Under the pieces are notes generated by a model. It ran no database searches. It was not told the origin of the DNA and saw nothing but the letters and a program-made list of their open reading frames with translations. Positions 52,126-62,957 of a stretch of DNA of 64,000 nucleotides are shown here, one piece after another. Numbering within the stretch: the stretch's first letter is position 1; every line of letters begins with the position of its first letter. The DNA is taken from assembly GCF_017591425.1 (NCBI RefSeq), contig NW_024467120.1, positions 4,650,001 through 4,714,000 of the forward strand. Direction: 5' to 3'. The position numbers and the translations under genes are program-made. This DNA is from Ochotona curzoniae. Lineage: Eukaryota > Chordata > Mammalia > Lagomorpha > Ochotonidae.

Positions 52126-52373
52126 ATAAAAACAGACTAAAAAGGATTTTGGCCAAAGGAATTTTTAAAGATGTCAGTTACAAAAATTGTACAAACTTGC
52201 AATTTTTATTTTACTCTGGAGACAAGAAAATTTAATTTTGGCTAGGATGTCTATTGAAGTAAATTATTATTTTATTGAAAGTTGTTTTTCAGTAATCCTC
52301 CACATATTATTACATATACATTTTCACACAATTTTTATGAAGATTTCCTTTGGATAGAAGAATAAACAGTGCA

Positions 52374-52688
52374 CTGGGCTCTGCACCATAGCTCAGTGGC
52401 TAAATCCTCATCCTGCACATGTCAGGATCCCAAATGGGCACTTGTTCATGTCTGGCTGCTCCATGTCGCATCCTGCTCCCTGCTTATGGCCGGGAAAGCA
52501 GTCGAGGAATCCTGCACCTGTGTGGGAGGCCTCAAAATAGCTGCTGCTGCTGCTGGCTTCAGGTCAGCTCAGCTCTGGCCGTTGTGGCCACTTGGGGAGT
52601 GAACCAGTGAATGGAAGATCTTCCTCTCTTTATTTCCTTCTCTCTAAATCTACCTTTCTAATGAAAATAAACAAATCTTAAGAAAAAA
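52374..52688 (+). mobile_element. CSINE
   Basis: 'gctctgcaccatagctcagt', 'tatggccgggaaagcagtcg', 'gccacttggggagtgaacca'. Confidence 0.85.
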
Positions 52689-53017
52689 GAAAAGAAAAAG
52701 AAATAGTAGGCTTTTATGTAAAAGTTTTTTTTTTAATTATGCAATCTCAACTGGAAAAACTCGAAGATAGATAGTAAGATTGAGATTTGCAGGGGTTTAT
52801 AATTGTATTGGTTTCTATGTTTGTGTTTTTAGGAAGAAAAGCCACTAGGGCATGGGAAGGTTTTTGTTTGTTTGTTTTTAACTATTATAGGCTGAGCCAG
52901 CTATGTTCTCTGTGTTTGTTTAAATAATCCTTAAGACTAAACACACCAAAAACTAATTAAATGTGATTGACTATACACATCACACAATTCCAAAATGCTA
53001 TATAGATTCTCCCTCAG

Positions 53018-53310
53018 GGTGGCACTATGCTGTAGTACACTAGGCCTCCATCTCACATGAGTACCAGTTCCAGTCCTGGCTGCTCTGTTTCCAACCTAGC
53101 TCCCTGCTAAAAGCCTGAGAAAGCAGTGAGGGAAGGCAAAAGTTCTTGGGGCCCATGTGGGAGAGCCAGGAGAAGCTCCTGGCTCCTGGCTTCGGAAGGG
53201 CTAAGTCTAGCCATTGGAGCCATTTTGGGAATGAATCAGTGGTTGGAGGATCCCTCTCTCTCTACCTCTCCTTCTCTGTAAATCTGCCTTTTAAATAACA
53301 AATCTTTAAA
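53018..53310 (+). mobile_element. CSINE
   Basis: 'agggtggcactatgctgtag', 'gaagctcctggctcctggct', 'tctgccttttaaataac'. Confidence 0.8.
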
Positions 53311-53420
53311 AAAATATTTTTCCTCTTCCTCACTACATATGCTAATGTATACTAGGCTTTAGCATGGAGTCATTGAGTTCTGTGCGTCCCTGTTTTACAA
53401 AGGGGTTTATAGAGAGAGGC

Positions 53421-53495
53421 AGATGTCCAGGTCAGTAGTTAAACCCCTACTTGGGATGCCCACATGTCATGTTAGAGTGCCTAGTTTGAGTTCAG
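53421..53495 (+). mobile_element. CSINE 5' fragment
   Basis: 'tgtccaggtcagtagttaaa' and 'cctagtttgagttcagttt': only the head region. Confidence 0.5.
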
Positions 53496-53520
53496 TTTTG
53501 TTTTTAAGATTTTTTTTTCT

Positions 53521-53849
53521 GGGCCCGGCAGCGTGGCCTAGCGGCTAAAGTCCTCACTTTGAACACGCCAGTTTAATTCCATGTGGGCGTTGGTTCTAAT
53601 CTCAGCAGCTCCACTTCCCATCTAGCTCCCTGCTTATGGCCTGGGAAAGCAGTTGAGGACAGCCCAAAGCTTTGGGACCCTGCACCCACGTGGGAAACCT
53701 GGAGGAAGCTCCTGGCTCCTGGTTTTGGATTGGCACAGCACTGGCCATTGAGATCACTTGGGGAGTGAACCATTGGACAGAAGATCTTCCTATCTGTCTC
53801 TCTTCCTCTCTGTATATCTGACTTTGCAATAAAATTCTTTTAAAAAAAT
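53521..53849 (+). mobile_element. CSINE, near full length, nested
   Basis: 'gggcccggcagcgtggccta', 'gtgggcgttggttctaatct', 'actttgcaataaaattc'. It was inserted in the T-rich end of the minus-strand host. Confidence 0.9.
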
Positions 53850-53880
53850 TTCTTTTTATTGTTTGAAAGATAGAGTTACA

Positions 53881-54070
53881 GGGCCCAGCACAGTGGCCTA
53901 GTGGCTAAAGTCCTCGCCTTGAACGCACCAGGTTTCCATATGGGTGCTGGTTCTAATCCTGGTGCACCCGCTTCACTTGGAGAGTGAATCATCAGATGAA
54001 AGATCTTCTCTGTCTTTCCTCTTCTTTCTATATATGTGACCTTCCAATAAAGAATAAATAAATGTTTTAA
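53881..54070 (+). mobile_element. CSINE, internally deleted, nested, tail expanded
   Basis: 'gggcccagcacagtggccta', then a deletion from the B-box region to 'cacttggagagtgaatcatc', 'ccttccaataaagaataaat'. Its tail runs on as the GAAA/GGAA microsatellite. The duplication gagttaca lies at 53,873-53,880 and 54,321-54,328. Confidence 0.88.
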
Positions 54071-54138
54071 GAAAGAAAGAAAGGAAGGAAGGAAGGAAGG
54101 AAGGAAGGAAGGAAGGAAGGAAGGAAGGAAGAAAGAAA

Positions 54139-54233
<95 letters not shown>

Positions 54234-54314
54234 GAAGAAAGAAAGAAAGAGGAAGGAAGGAAGGAAGGAAGAAAGAGAAAGAAAGAAAGGAAGGAAGGAA
54301 GGAAGGAAGGAAGG
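54071..54314 (+). repeat. (GAAA)n/(GGAA)n microsatellite grown from a SINE tail
   Basis: About 245 bases of pure GAAA and GGAA tetranucleotides in alternating blocks, starting exactly where the A-rich tail of the CSINE at 53,881 ends. Highly mutable. Confidence 0.97.
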
Positions 54315-54579
54315 GTGGGTGAGTTACAGGGTTACAGAGAGGGAGAGACAGAGGTCTTCCATCTGCTGGTTCATTCCTAAAATGGCCAGAGCCAGGAGTT
54401 CCGTTCAAGTTTTCCACATAGGTTCGAGGTACCAAGCCACTTGGGCCATCCTCTGCTGCTTTTGCAGGTGTATGAATAGGGAGCTGCATTGAAAGTAGAG
54501 CAGTCAGGCCTCAAACCATCACTTTAGAGATAGAAACTTAAACCTTTATACCACAATACCAGTCCTGTAAATTCATATC

Positions 54580-54765
54580 TGGAAAGTGTAATAATGGCTC
54601 CAGTTCATGGGTCACTGCCACCCACATGAGAGATACTGATGGAGCTTCAAGGGTCCAGCATTGACGTAGCCTATCCCTGGCTATTGAGGGTATTTGCAGA
54701 GTGAACCAGTGGACCAAGGAATGGGAATACTTTCTGCCTTTCAAATAAAATGAAAAAAAAATTTA
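54580..54765 (+). mobile_element. CSINE, partial
   Basis: 'gtcactgccacccacatgag', 'tttgcagagtgaaccagtgg', 'tgcctttcaaataaaatg'. Confidence 0.65.
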
Positions 54766-54785
54766 AAAGTAAAGCATTCTAAGCA

Positions 54786-55095
54786 GGGCCATTGTGGCTC
54801 AACAGTTAAGCTTCGACTTAAGATGACAGTACCCCATGTGAACATTGATTGGAATCTGAGCTGCTCTACTTCCAATCTAGCTCCCTGCTAATGTGCTTTG
54901 GAAAGCAACAAATGATGGCCCAAATACCTGGGCCTTTGCCATCCATATGAGAATCCCAAATGGAGTTCCAGGCTCCTGACTTCAGGCTGGCCCAGCCCTA
55001 GCTGTTTCAGCTCCTCGGGAAGTGAAGCAGATGAAAGATGTTCTTTCTCTGTCTTTCTGTCACTTTGCAAATAGATCATTTCAAAAAAAAAATTT
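54786..55095 (+). mobile_element. CSINE
   Basis: 'gcagggccattgtggctcaa', 'aaatgatggcccaaatacct', then 'ctttgcaaatagatc' and an A run. Confidence 0.8.
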
Positions 55096-55118
55096 AAGAG
55101 GAAATTAGAAAATATACT

Positions 55119-55453
55119 TTTTAAAGATTTATTTATTTTCATTTGCAAGGCAGGTTTTACAGAGAGAGAAGGACAGATAGAAAGAGAAGGTATTCCATCT
55201 GTTGGTTCATTCCCCCAGTGGCCACAATGGCCACAGGTGAGCTGATCTGAATCCAGGAGCCAGAAGCTTCTTCTGGATATCCCACATGGGTGCAGGGTCC
55301 CAAGGCTTTGGGCTGTTCTCTGCTACTTTGTCCTAGGTCACAAGCAGGGAGCTAAATAGGAAGTGGAGCAAACTGGATTTGAGCTAGAGCCTATATGGGA
55401 TGCTGGTGCCACAAAGTGGAGGATTAGCCTGTTGATCATCATGCAGACCCTGA
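55119..55453 (-). mobile_element. CSINE, full length
   Basis: 'aaagatttatttattttcat', 'ttggttcattcccccagtgg', 'gtgcagggtcccaaggcttt', ending 'gatcatcatgcagaccc'. Confidence 0.85.
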
Positions 55454-55609
55454 CAGTTTTGTTTTTTTAACGAGCAGATTGCCCTAGCTTACTTTTTGTT
55501 TCCAAGAATTTCTAACACATGAATAATCTTGTACCCCTCATGGCACTACCACCCTCCCTCACCACCGTGTAGCACAAAGGCCCTGTTTTAAATATACTCT
55601 AGCTCTTGG

Positions 55610-55715
55610 TGGTTCTGAATAAAGAGTTTGGATGCTCCCAGGCCTACTATGTCAGAATCTGGATTTTAACAAGATCACCAGGTTACTCATGTTACACTTG
55701 AGAAGCACAGCTTAA
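55610..55715 (+). mobile_element. MER5A-like (hAT-Charlie) fragment
   Basis: 'agaatctggattttaacaag', 'atcaccaggttactcatg' and 'acttgagaagca' follow the 3' half of the MER5A element in order. A short, old DNA-transposon relic. Confidence 0.65.
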
Positions 55716-57378
55716 ATATTAACTATGCCAAGAGAATTTATTAAGCACATCCGAAATATGAAGAGTCTGAAACTGAACATTAGCCATGAAACAGACTCGA
55801 GCATAGATATCTAAAAGAATACTCTGCAAATTGCCAAATATCCTTTTACTTATACACATTTTCTGTTAGAATTCATGAGAAATAACAGCAAAAGATGTAC
55901 AAAGTAAAGTGGGAGACTATTCTAGAAAGAAATATCAAATTACAAGCTTGGGATTGCTATGATACTTCTCTTTCTGAAATCATAACAGTGATTTTTAAGG
56001 CAGGAAAGTGGGCAGATACTCTTGTGAGTCAGTATTCTTGAGACTGGATTACCATTTCTTGTAGAATGCTTGATAAAAAGTCAGGAAACTTGGACAAAAA
56101 TATATTAACTTCACTTTCCTAAACTGTAAGGACAAGAATATAGCTTTCTATTTGATAAATCACACACACACATAAAAGAAATATATTACCTGCTTCTAGT
56201 TGCTTGACCTCTTCAATAGGTGCCACTAAGTCAAGATACTATTTAGACACCGTATTTTCTCCAGAAATTACTCTGGAGAATCCAATTTGATAAACATACT
56301 GCACCCTTTAGTCTAAAATTTTCCCTGAAGTTGGTCATCGTAAATATTTTTTCAACGGCACGTCAGAGTTCTTCTTGCTTCCTGCAACAGGGAAGGTCTA
56401 AAAATTTATCAAACATAAAGTCAGGCCTAAGATGTGAAATATAAACACATTTGCTAGCATGAACTCCTACCCACAAAGTTAAAATAAGGAAATAGCATCT
56501 GCATAAAGGGGACACTTGGGAATACCTAGTTCTTACCCTACAACAAGCAGCAACTCGGGGAACAGTGGATGGATCAGCAGCTGATAGTGCATGTAGATAT
56601 TTTTTTCTCTTACCTTTGACCTTTATGCCAAAGTGAGCCAAAACAGAAATATACATGCTAAAGCTATTATCACTGTCTTATTTTCTCAAAAGAAGTTAGA
56701 CAACTTGAAATGAAAATGTAGATTTGGTATGTTCTTAATTTCTCTTATCATATGGGATACCATTGATTGGACAAATGACCCGTGGCCTGTGACGTCAACA
56801 TAACACAACTTGTTTGGATCCATCGTAAGTATAGTAGGATATTAAGAGCTACTGAAATACTGTTTCTTCAAATCCACAAATCAAGCAACAAAAGGAACTC
56901 TTCAATATTCTTCAAAGAAAATGTGAGTGATTACATTATTCTACATGCAACAGTAAACAGAAATGCCAAATAAATCAAAAGGTACAGACATTGAGGAGGG
57001 GGAAAACAGTAAAACATAGTTCCCAGGCTTGGGAAAACTCCCTACACATGAAGATGTGTGTTCCACCATGTACACAGGAGATGCACAGGACAAAAACATC
57101 AAAGAAGATCACAAGTCTTCACAGAGGTTTAGAAGCAGCAGCAAATAGCTTCTACCAGCCGCAATTACATCCAAGCCAAACCTCAAATGCTTTGGATTAG
57201 CAACAGTTCGATCATCCCTTCTTCACTTGCTGGGTTAGAAAATCCTCCAGGGAGTCAGCAGTGACTCACACACACTGCCCATGAAAAGCACCTGTCTTTG
57301 GACCCAGCCCTTTCAGCTCCAGGGCAGAAGCCAATGACTGACATTAACTTCACCTTGCTAATGCCAGGCACGATGCTT

Positions 57379-57380
<2 letters not shown>

Positions 57381-57415
<35 letters not shown>

Positions 57416-57743
57416 TTTTTTTTTATTTTTATTATTATTTTTTTTATTGGAAAGGCGGATATACAGAGAGGAGAGACAGAGAGGAAGATCTTCTGTCCGA
57501 TGATTCACACCCCAAGTGAGCGCAACGGGCCGATACTATGCCGATCCGAAGCCAGGAGCCTCTTCCGGGTCTCCCACGCGGGTGCAGGGTCCCAAGGCTT
57601 TGGGTCATCCTTGACTGCTTTCCCGGGCCACAGGCAGGGAGCTGGAAGGGAAGCAGGGCTGCCGGGATTAGAACCGGCGCCCATATGGGATCCCGGGCGT
57701 GCAAGGCGAGGACCTTAACCACTTGCGCCACCGTGCCGGGCCC
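57381..57743 (-). mobile_element. CSINE, full length, young (15-base target-site duplication)
   Basis: A complete tRNA-derived lagomorph SINE on the minus strand. Its tail is a 30-base T run at 57,381-57,410 plus a second AT-rich stretch. Its body contains the Pol III A-box-like head and B-box-like 'ggttctaatcc' in reverse complement, and it ends in 'gccgggccc'. The perfect direct repeat aggcacgatgctttc flanks it at 57,366-57,380 and 57,745-57,759. It is the least diverged copy in the window and the best reference for the others. Confidence 0.93.
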
Positions 57744-57865
57744 AAGGCACGATGCTTTCACACTCATCCTGGAAAATCCCTGTGTAGAAGTAAGGTTCCT
57801 CTGCAATGAATTAGCAGCCTCCAGCTGGATAGGCCGGGGCAAATCTACAAAGGGGTACAAGCAGG

Positions 57866-58206
57866 CCCTAGCAGCCAGTCCTTATCTTGCACATGCCAGG
57901 ATCTCATATGGGCGCCAGTTTGATTCCATTTGGGCATTGGTTGGAATCCCAGCTGCTCCACTTCCGACCCAGCTCCCTACTTGTGGCTTGGGAAAGCAGT
58001 CGAGGATGGCCCCAAAGCCTTAGGATCTTGCACCCACATGGGAGATCCAGAGCTGGCTCCTGGCTCCTTGGCTTGGGATCAGTTCAACTCTGGCCATTGA
58101 GGCCACTTGGGGAGTGAGTCAACAGACAGAAGATCTTTCTCTGTGTCTCTCCTCCTCTCTGTATATCTGACTTTCCAATAAAAGCTAAAAAAAAAAAAAA
58201 AAAAGG
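57866..58206 (+). mobile_element. CSINE
   Basis: 'atctcatatgggcgccagtt', 'tgggaaagcagtcgaggatg', 'ctgactttccaataaaagc', A tail. A short internal duplication repeats the 'gggcgccagtttgattcc' region. Confidence 0.85.
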
Positions 58207-59262
58207 GGGCACAATGAGTAGACACTTGGGAAGGAAAAAAGCATCTCCATCTTTGCACTATTGTCTACAGAGACTCAACTGCAGCTTTGGCTCCCCAGAC
58301 ACTGGCCAGCTTTCTGCTCTCAAGATTTGGGCTTGCTTCACTAACAAAAGAAAATAGATCTTTTCTCTCTTCATTTGCTCCATTGCTAACATTAAGTCGG
58401 AATCCTTTGGAAACTCTTAACAACTCAGAAAGAAGCAGAAGGAAAATGCATCATTCTCAGACATGTTCAATCCATTTCAAGCCCAGAAGTCTGCTGACCA
58501 GTTCCACATCCCTTCCAAAATAGACAGATAAGATCATTGGTCTAGATTTCTCCAAGGTTTTCCACTGCCGACTTCTTTATGCAAGCAATATGGAAAAGGA
58601 AAGGCTAACATTTAAGGAGTGAGGGAAGTGAGAATAGAGGGAGGCTCAGATGAACGGGTGGTGAGGGAACATACACTGTAAATTCTAGCAAGGAGTCAGT
58701 CACCTCTACCCATTTCTGAAATATCATCTAAACCTTTCCAGGTCCATGTCCAACCTGAACTCACCGTTGGTGTGTTTCCCCTCCATAAGACAGTCCTTGG
58801 GGTCCAGACTGGCTTCTTGTTGACCCCAATTCAAAGGCTGCAAAGCAAATGAAGCAACAAAGAGTCATCCTTTGCAGAAAGGGTGTTAGAGAAGTCCAGA
58901 GTGTCACTCACTGGCATCATGAATAATGGAGGACTAATCAATTAGAGATGGGAAAGAAGAGACCCTCACCGCTGTCACTTCATGTTTTCCTAACATTTTA
59001 GATAAACGAGGCCAGGCACATATAGGGTAAATATTTATTGTATAGAAGAATGCATGTTTAGAGTAAGTTTCTGAAATCCTTTTCTCCCTCAGCCACTTTT
59101 GTGCTGTGTAGATTTCTTCCAGTGTACTTGTGAATGAATACTTCTAATTAAATGTGTTACTTTAAAGCAGTTTTACTGTCCCTGCCCCACATCCATTCCT
59201 TTCAAACTGATACCTAAGACATGGGATCGTTGTAGTGTCAGAGGTTAGCCAGAGTCCCTTTT

Positions 59263-59565
59263 ATGGGCCCAGCACCATGGCTCAATGACTAAAACCTCAC
59301 CTTGCAAGCACCAGAATACTATATGGGCACTGGCTCAAGTTCCAGCAGCTCCACTTCCCATCCAGCTCCCTGCTTGTGGCCTGGAAAAGCAGTCATGGAT
59401 GGCCCAAAGCCTTGGGACCCTGCACCCATGTGGGAGATCGGGAAGAAGTTCCTGGCTTCGGATCAGTTTAGCTCTGGCCTTTGTCACCACTTGGCGAGTG
59501 AACCAAAAAACAGAAGATTTTTCTGCAAATGTACCTTTCCAATAGAACTAAATCAGCTTTTTTAA
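59263..59565 (+). mobile_element. CSINE
   Basis: 'gggcccagcaccatggctca', 'ggcctggaaaagcagtcatg', 'gtacctttccaatagaac'. Confidence 0.88.
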
Positions 59566-59961
59566 AAGAAAACTTCCTTTTATGAAATCAGATTTCTCTC
59601 TCTCTCTCTCTTTCTCTCTCTGAAGGATTATACCAAAGTAGGGTTTGCAGACTAAAGGGCAAAGTGTGTATTATATCTTTCAACACAGACCCATGGAATT
59701 GCATCCACAAAATATTTATTCTGGGCCAAGGAGACAGGTTTTTTCTGGCTAGTGCCTTCCATCGGGACACTTTCTGTTTCTCTCTGTTGAGATGGGTGTA
59801 GGCAACCCCTCCTGGCTTGTGCACTGACACCCCCCACACACTCCTGTATACGGGTAGTTGCCTTCCTCCTGATTCTTACCGTTCTGCTGAGCTTTTGCTC
59901 GAGGAATGAAGGATGTATCAGCTCTGCAACTGAACCCCACATCATTTCTCTTTATCTCCAG

Positions 59962-60109
59962 GGGTCAGCCCCCAGGGACGGACACCTATGTCCTCCAGCA
60001 TCAGTTTTCCCCCCTGCGTGGAGCATCCTCCTCTAGGGGAGGACTGGAGGGAGCCCTGTCCTCCTCAGTGCCCACCACCCTTTTGCTGCTAATTTTGCTG
60101 TGCATCTGA
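59962..60109 (+). other. Weak candidate terminal exon with GPI-signal-like tail
   Basis: A good acceptor (tttctctttatctccag) is followed by 49 open codons ending in a serine/small-residue patch and a hydrophobic tail (SSSVPTTLLLLILLCI, then TGA at 60107-60109), the shape of a GPI-anchor signal. I recognise no gene, and no matching upstream exon was found on the plus strand. An ORF this short can occur by chance. Confidence 0.15.
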
Positions 60110-60496
60110 ACCTGAGGGGCTTCCACTTTTGGAAGACACAGAATGGTCCTTTCCTTTGCACCTTTGTTAGTTCTTCCCCTATGGCAAGGAGCACAGAGTT
60201 TAGCTGCTTGATGAACTAGAAAAAGAGCATCCCAAACAAATAACTTTAAACTTCTTCAGGCTTTCCAAAGCCTCCTCTCCAAGGCCAAAGCTAAACATTA
60301 AGGTCCCAATTTGTTTTACTTTTGCCTCTCCACAGGGATCCTCAAATCTGACAGCCAGGACAGGCATCGTGGTGCAGTGGGTTAAGTCATTACTTGTGTC
60401 ATCAGCATCATGTATCAGAGCCAGGGTCAAGTTCCAGCTGTCCAGTTTCCAATTTAGCTTTCTGCTAATGCAACTGGGAAAACAGTGGAAGAAGAT

Positions 60497-60825
60497 TGGG
60501 CCCAGCTCAATAGTCTTGTGTTTAAATCCTCACTTTGAATGCCCAGAAATCCATATTGCTGCCAGTTTGTATCCTGGCTAATCTGATTCCCAACCTGGTC
60601 CCTGCTTGAGGCCTGGGAAAACAGCAAAGGATGGCTCAAAGCCATCCTCTGAGTGCACCCACGTGAATGGCCTGGAGGAAGCTCCTGGCTCCTGGCTTCA
60701 GCTTAGCTCAGCTTTGGCTGTTGTGGCCGCTTGGGCTATGAACCAGTGGATGGAAGATCTTTCTCTGTCTCCTCCCTATAAAACTACCTTTCAAATAAAA
60801 TAAATCTTAAAAAAAAAAAAAAAAA
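60497..60825 (+). mobile_element. CSINE, nested
   Basis: 'tgggcccagctcaatagtct', 'ggcctgggaaaacagcaaag', 'ctttcaaataaaataaatc', A tail. Confidence 0.85.
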
Positions 60826-61090
60826 GCCCGGCTCAGGGTCTAGTAGCTAAAGTCCTCACCTTGAACGCATTGGAATCCCACATATGAGCCAGTTAAAATC
60901 CCAGCAGCTCCACTTCCCATCCAGCTTCCTGGATGTCAGGAGGTTCCTGGCTCCTGGCTTCAGATAGGCACAGCACCGGCCTGTTGCGGTCACTTGGGAA
61001 GTGAATCATTGGATGGAAGATCTTCCTCTCTGTCCTATCTGTATATCTGACTTTGCAATAAAAATAAATAAATATTTTAAAAAAAATTTT
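60826..61090 (+). mobile_element. CSINE, internally deleted, nested
   Basis: 'gcccggctcagggtctagta', a deletion of the 'gcctgggaaagcag' region, 'gcggtcacttgggaagtgaa', 'tttgcaataaaaataaataa'. Head-to-tail on the preceding copy. Confidence 0.85.
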
Positions 61091-61289
61091 TTTTAAGTGG
61101 AAAACACTCTAAATGTTTGGGCCTTTGCACCCAGGTGAGACACCTGGGTGGAATTCAAGACTCATGGCTTCAGCCTGACACAGTCCCAGCTGTTGTGGCC
61201 ATTCAGAGTGAACCAGCAGATGGGGTCAGGCTCGTTCTCCCTCCTTCCCTCCTTGCCCTTCTCTCTGCTACTCTTTCAAACAAGCAAAT

Positions 61290-61550
61290 CTTTCCACCAC
61301 TGGATCACTCCTGAGAGAGCTGAAATGGCTTGGATTGAGGCTATCTGAAGCCAGGAGCCAGGGGCTTCTTCCAGGTCTCCCACACTAGTGCAAGGGTCCC
61401 AAGACTTTGGGCCATCCTCTACTGCTTTCCTAGGCTACAAGCAGGGAGCTGGATGGGAAGTGGAGCAGTTGGGACATGAACCAGATCCTATATAAGATGC
61501 TGGTACCATGTGGTGGGGATTAGCCTAATGCACCACCACACCAACAACAT
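61290..61550 (-). mobile_element. CSINE, tail truncated
   Basis: 'ccactggatcactcctgaga', 'gactttgggccatcctctac', ending 'ccaccacaccaacaac'. Confidence 0.75.
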
Positions 61551-61710
61551 TAATTTGCTCTCTTATTCCTGGAGGGAATGGTCTAGCTAAAGATCACTTT
61601 CACATAATCAGTGCTGTGGCTTAGCATGCAAAATCACTATCTGTGAAGCTTGCACCCCTTGTGCCAGTTTTTACCCCAGCTGCTCCACTTTCTGTCCAGT
61701 TCCCTTCTTC

Positions 61711-62046
61711 TTTTATTTTTAAATATTTATTTATTTATTTATTGGAAAGTAAGATATACAGAGAGGAGGAGGGACAGAGAGGAAGATCTTTCGTCCGATG
61801 ATTCACTCTCCAAGTTAGCAAAATGCCCCAAGTGACCGCAACGGCCAGTGCTATGCCAATCTGAAGCCAGGATCCAGGAACTTCTTCCAGGTATCCCACA
61901 TGGGTGCAGGATCCCAAAGCTTTGGGCCATCCTCAACTGCTTTCCCAGGCCACAGCAGGGAGCTGCCGGGATTAGAGCCAGCACCCATATGGGATCCTGG
62001 CGCGTTCAAGGCAAGGACTTTAGCTGTTAGGCCACGCCGCCGGGCA
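61711..62046 (-). mobile_element. CSINE, full length, innermost nested copy
   Basis: 'aaatatttatttatttattt', 'agaggaagatctttcgtccg', ending 'aggccacgccgccgggca'. The perfect duplication tcccttcttcttt lies at 61,701-61,713 and 62,048-62,060. Very little diverged. Confidence 0.92.
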
Positions 62047-62060
62047 CTCCCTTCTTCTTT

Positions 62061-62390
62061 TTTAAACATTTATTTTATTTTTATTCAGAAGGCAGACATA
62101 TAGAGAGCAAGAGAGAGAGAAGAAGGTCTTCCATGCACTGATTCACTCCCTAAGTGGCCGAAATGGCTGGAGCTAAGTCAATCTGAAGCCAGGAGCCATG
62201 AGCTTCTTCCCAGTCTCCCACACGAGTGCAGGTTCCCAATGCTTTTTGGGTCATCCTCAACTGTTTTCCCAGGCCACAAGATGGGAGTTGGATGGACAGC
62301 AGGGCTGCTGGGATTAGAACTGGTGCCCATATGGGATTTCAATGCATGCAAGGCGAGGACGTTAACTGCTAGTCTACCACACTGGGTCCA
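62061..62390 (-). mobile_element. CSINE, nested
   Basis: 'aaacatttattttattttta', 'tgattcactccctaagtggc', ending 'ctaccacactgggtcc'. It was inserted in the plus-strand host before the copy at 61,711 landed in its T-rich end. Confidence 0.85.
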
Positions 62391-62597
62391 ACCCAGTTTC
62401 CTTCTAATGTTCTGGGAAAAGCAATGGAAGAAGGCTCAGGTGTTTGGACCAACTTTCACCAATGTGGCAGATCCTGACACAGCTCCCGGCTTTGTACTGC
62501 CCCGCCCAGCAGTTGCAGCCCTCTAAGGAGTGAATCAGGGCATGTAAGATCTCTCCCTCTCTCTGGTATTTTCAAATAAATAAAATAAAATAAATAA

Positions 62598-62927
62598 TTT
62601 TTTTAAAGATTTATTTATTTTTATTAGAAAGGCAGATAAACAGAGAGGAGGAGAGACAGCGGAAGATCTTCTGTTTGATGATTCACTCCCCAAGAGGCTG
62701 CAACAGCCTGGAGCTAAGTCAATCCAAAGCCAGGAGCCAGGAAATTCTTCCAGATCTCACATGCAGCTGCAGGTTCCCACGGCTTTGGGCTGTCCTCAAC
62801 TGTTTTCCCAGGCCACAAGCAGGGAGCTGGCTGGGAAGCAGGGCTGCCAGAGTTAGAACCGGCATATATGGGATTCCAGCACATTTAAGGTGAGGATTTT
62901 AACTGCTACACTATCGTACTAGGCCCA
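62598..62927 (-). mobile_element. CSINE, full length
   Basis: 'aaagatttatttatttttat', 'gaagatcttctgtttgatga', 'cttcctcca'-type middle replaced by 'cttccagatctcaca', ending 'ctatcgtactaggccc'. Confidence 0.88.
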
Positions 62928-62957
62928 ATAAATTTTTTTTTTAAAAGTATTGTTTGT

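Larger units (their letters stand above)
53502..54570 (-). mobile_element. CSINE host interrupted by two later CSINEs
   Basis: One minus-strand SINE in three pieces: 53,502-53,520, 53,850-53,880 ('tttttattgtttgaaagata') and 54,319-54,570 ('tcttccatctgctggttcat', 'acttgggccatcctctgctg', ending 'accacaataccagtcc'). The gaps are filled by plus-strand copies at 53,521 and 53,881. Confidence 0.75.
60357..61290 (+). mobile_element. CSINE host interrupted by two head-to-tail CSINEs
   Basis: The 5' piece (60,357-60,496: 'ggcatcgtggtgcagtgggt') and the 3' piece (61,096-61,290: 'ggcctttgcacccaggtgag', 'agtgaaccagcagatggg') are one SINE. The break is marked by agtggaa at 60,484-60,490 and 61,096-61,102. 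Confidence 0.75.
61605..62600 (+). mobile_element. CSINE host interrupted by two minus-strand CSINEs
   Basis: The 5' piece (61,605-61,708: 'atcagtgctgtggcttagca') and the 3' piece (62,393-62,600: 'gttctgggaaaagcaatgga', 'tttcaaataaataaaataaa') belong together. They carry the near-identical 13-mers ccagttcccttct (61,696) and ccagtttccttct (62,393). Confidence 0.75.

Noticed and set aside
54067..54489. Minus-strand ORF rich in F, S and L
   Set aside because: A translation of the GAAA/GGAA microsatellite.
58780..58860. Possible exon on the minus strand (acceptor tttgcag, donor ACG|GTGAGT, two open frames)
   Set aside because: Only about 70 bases, no partner exon or recognisable protein, and the plus strand is equally open. 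Expected by chance.
59588..59945. Overlapping minus-strand ORFs of 83 and 97 codons
   Set aside because: One ends in a (CT)n-encoded RE repeat. No conserved motif, and no splice sites in phase.
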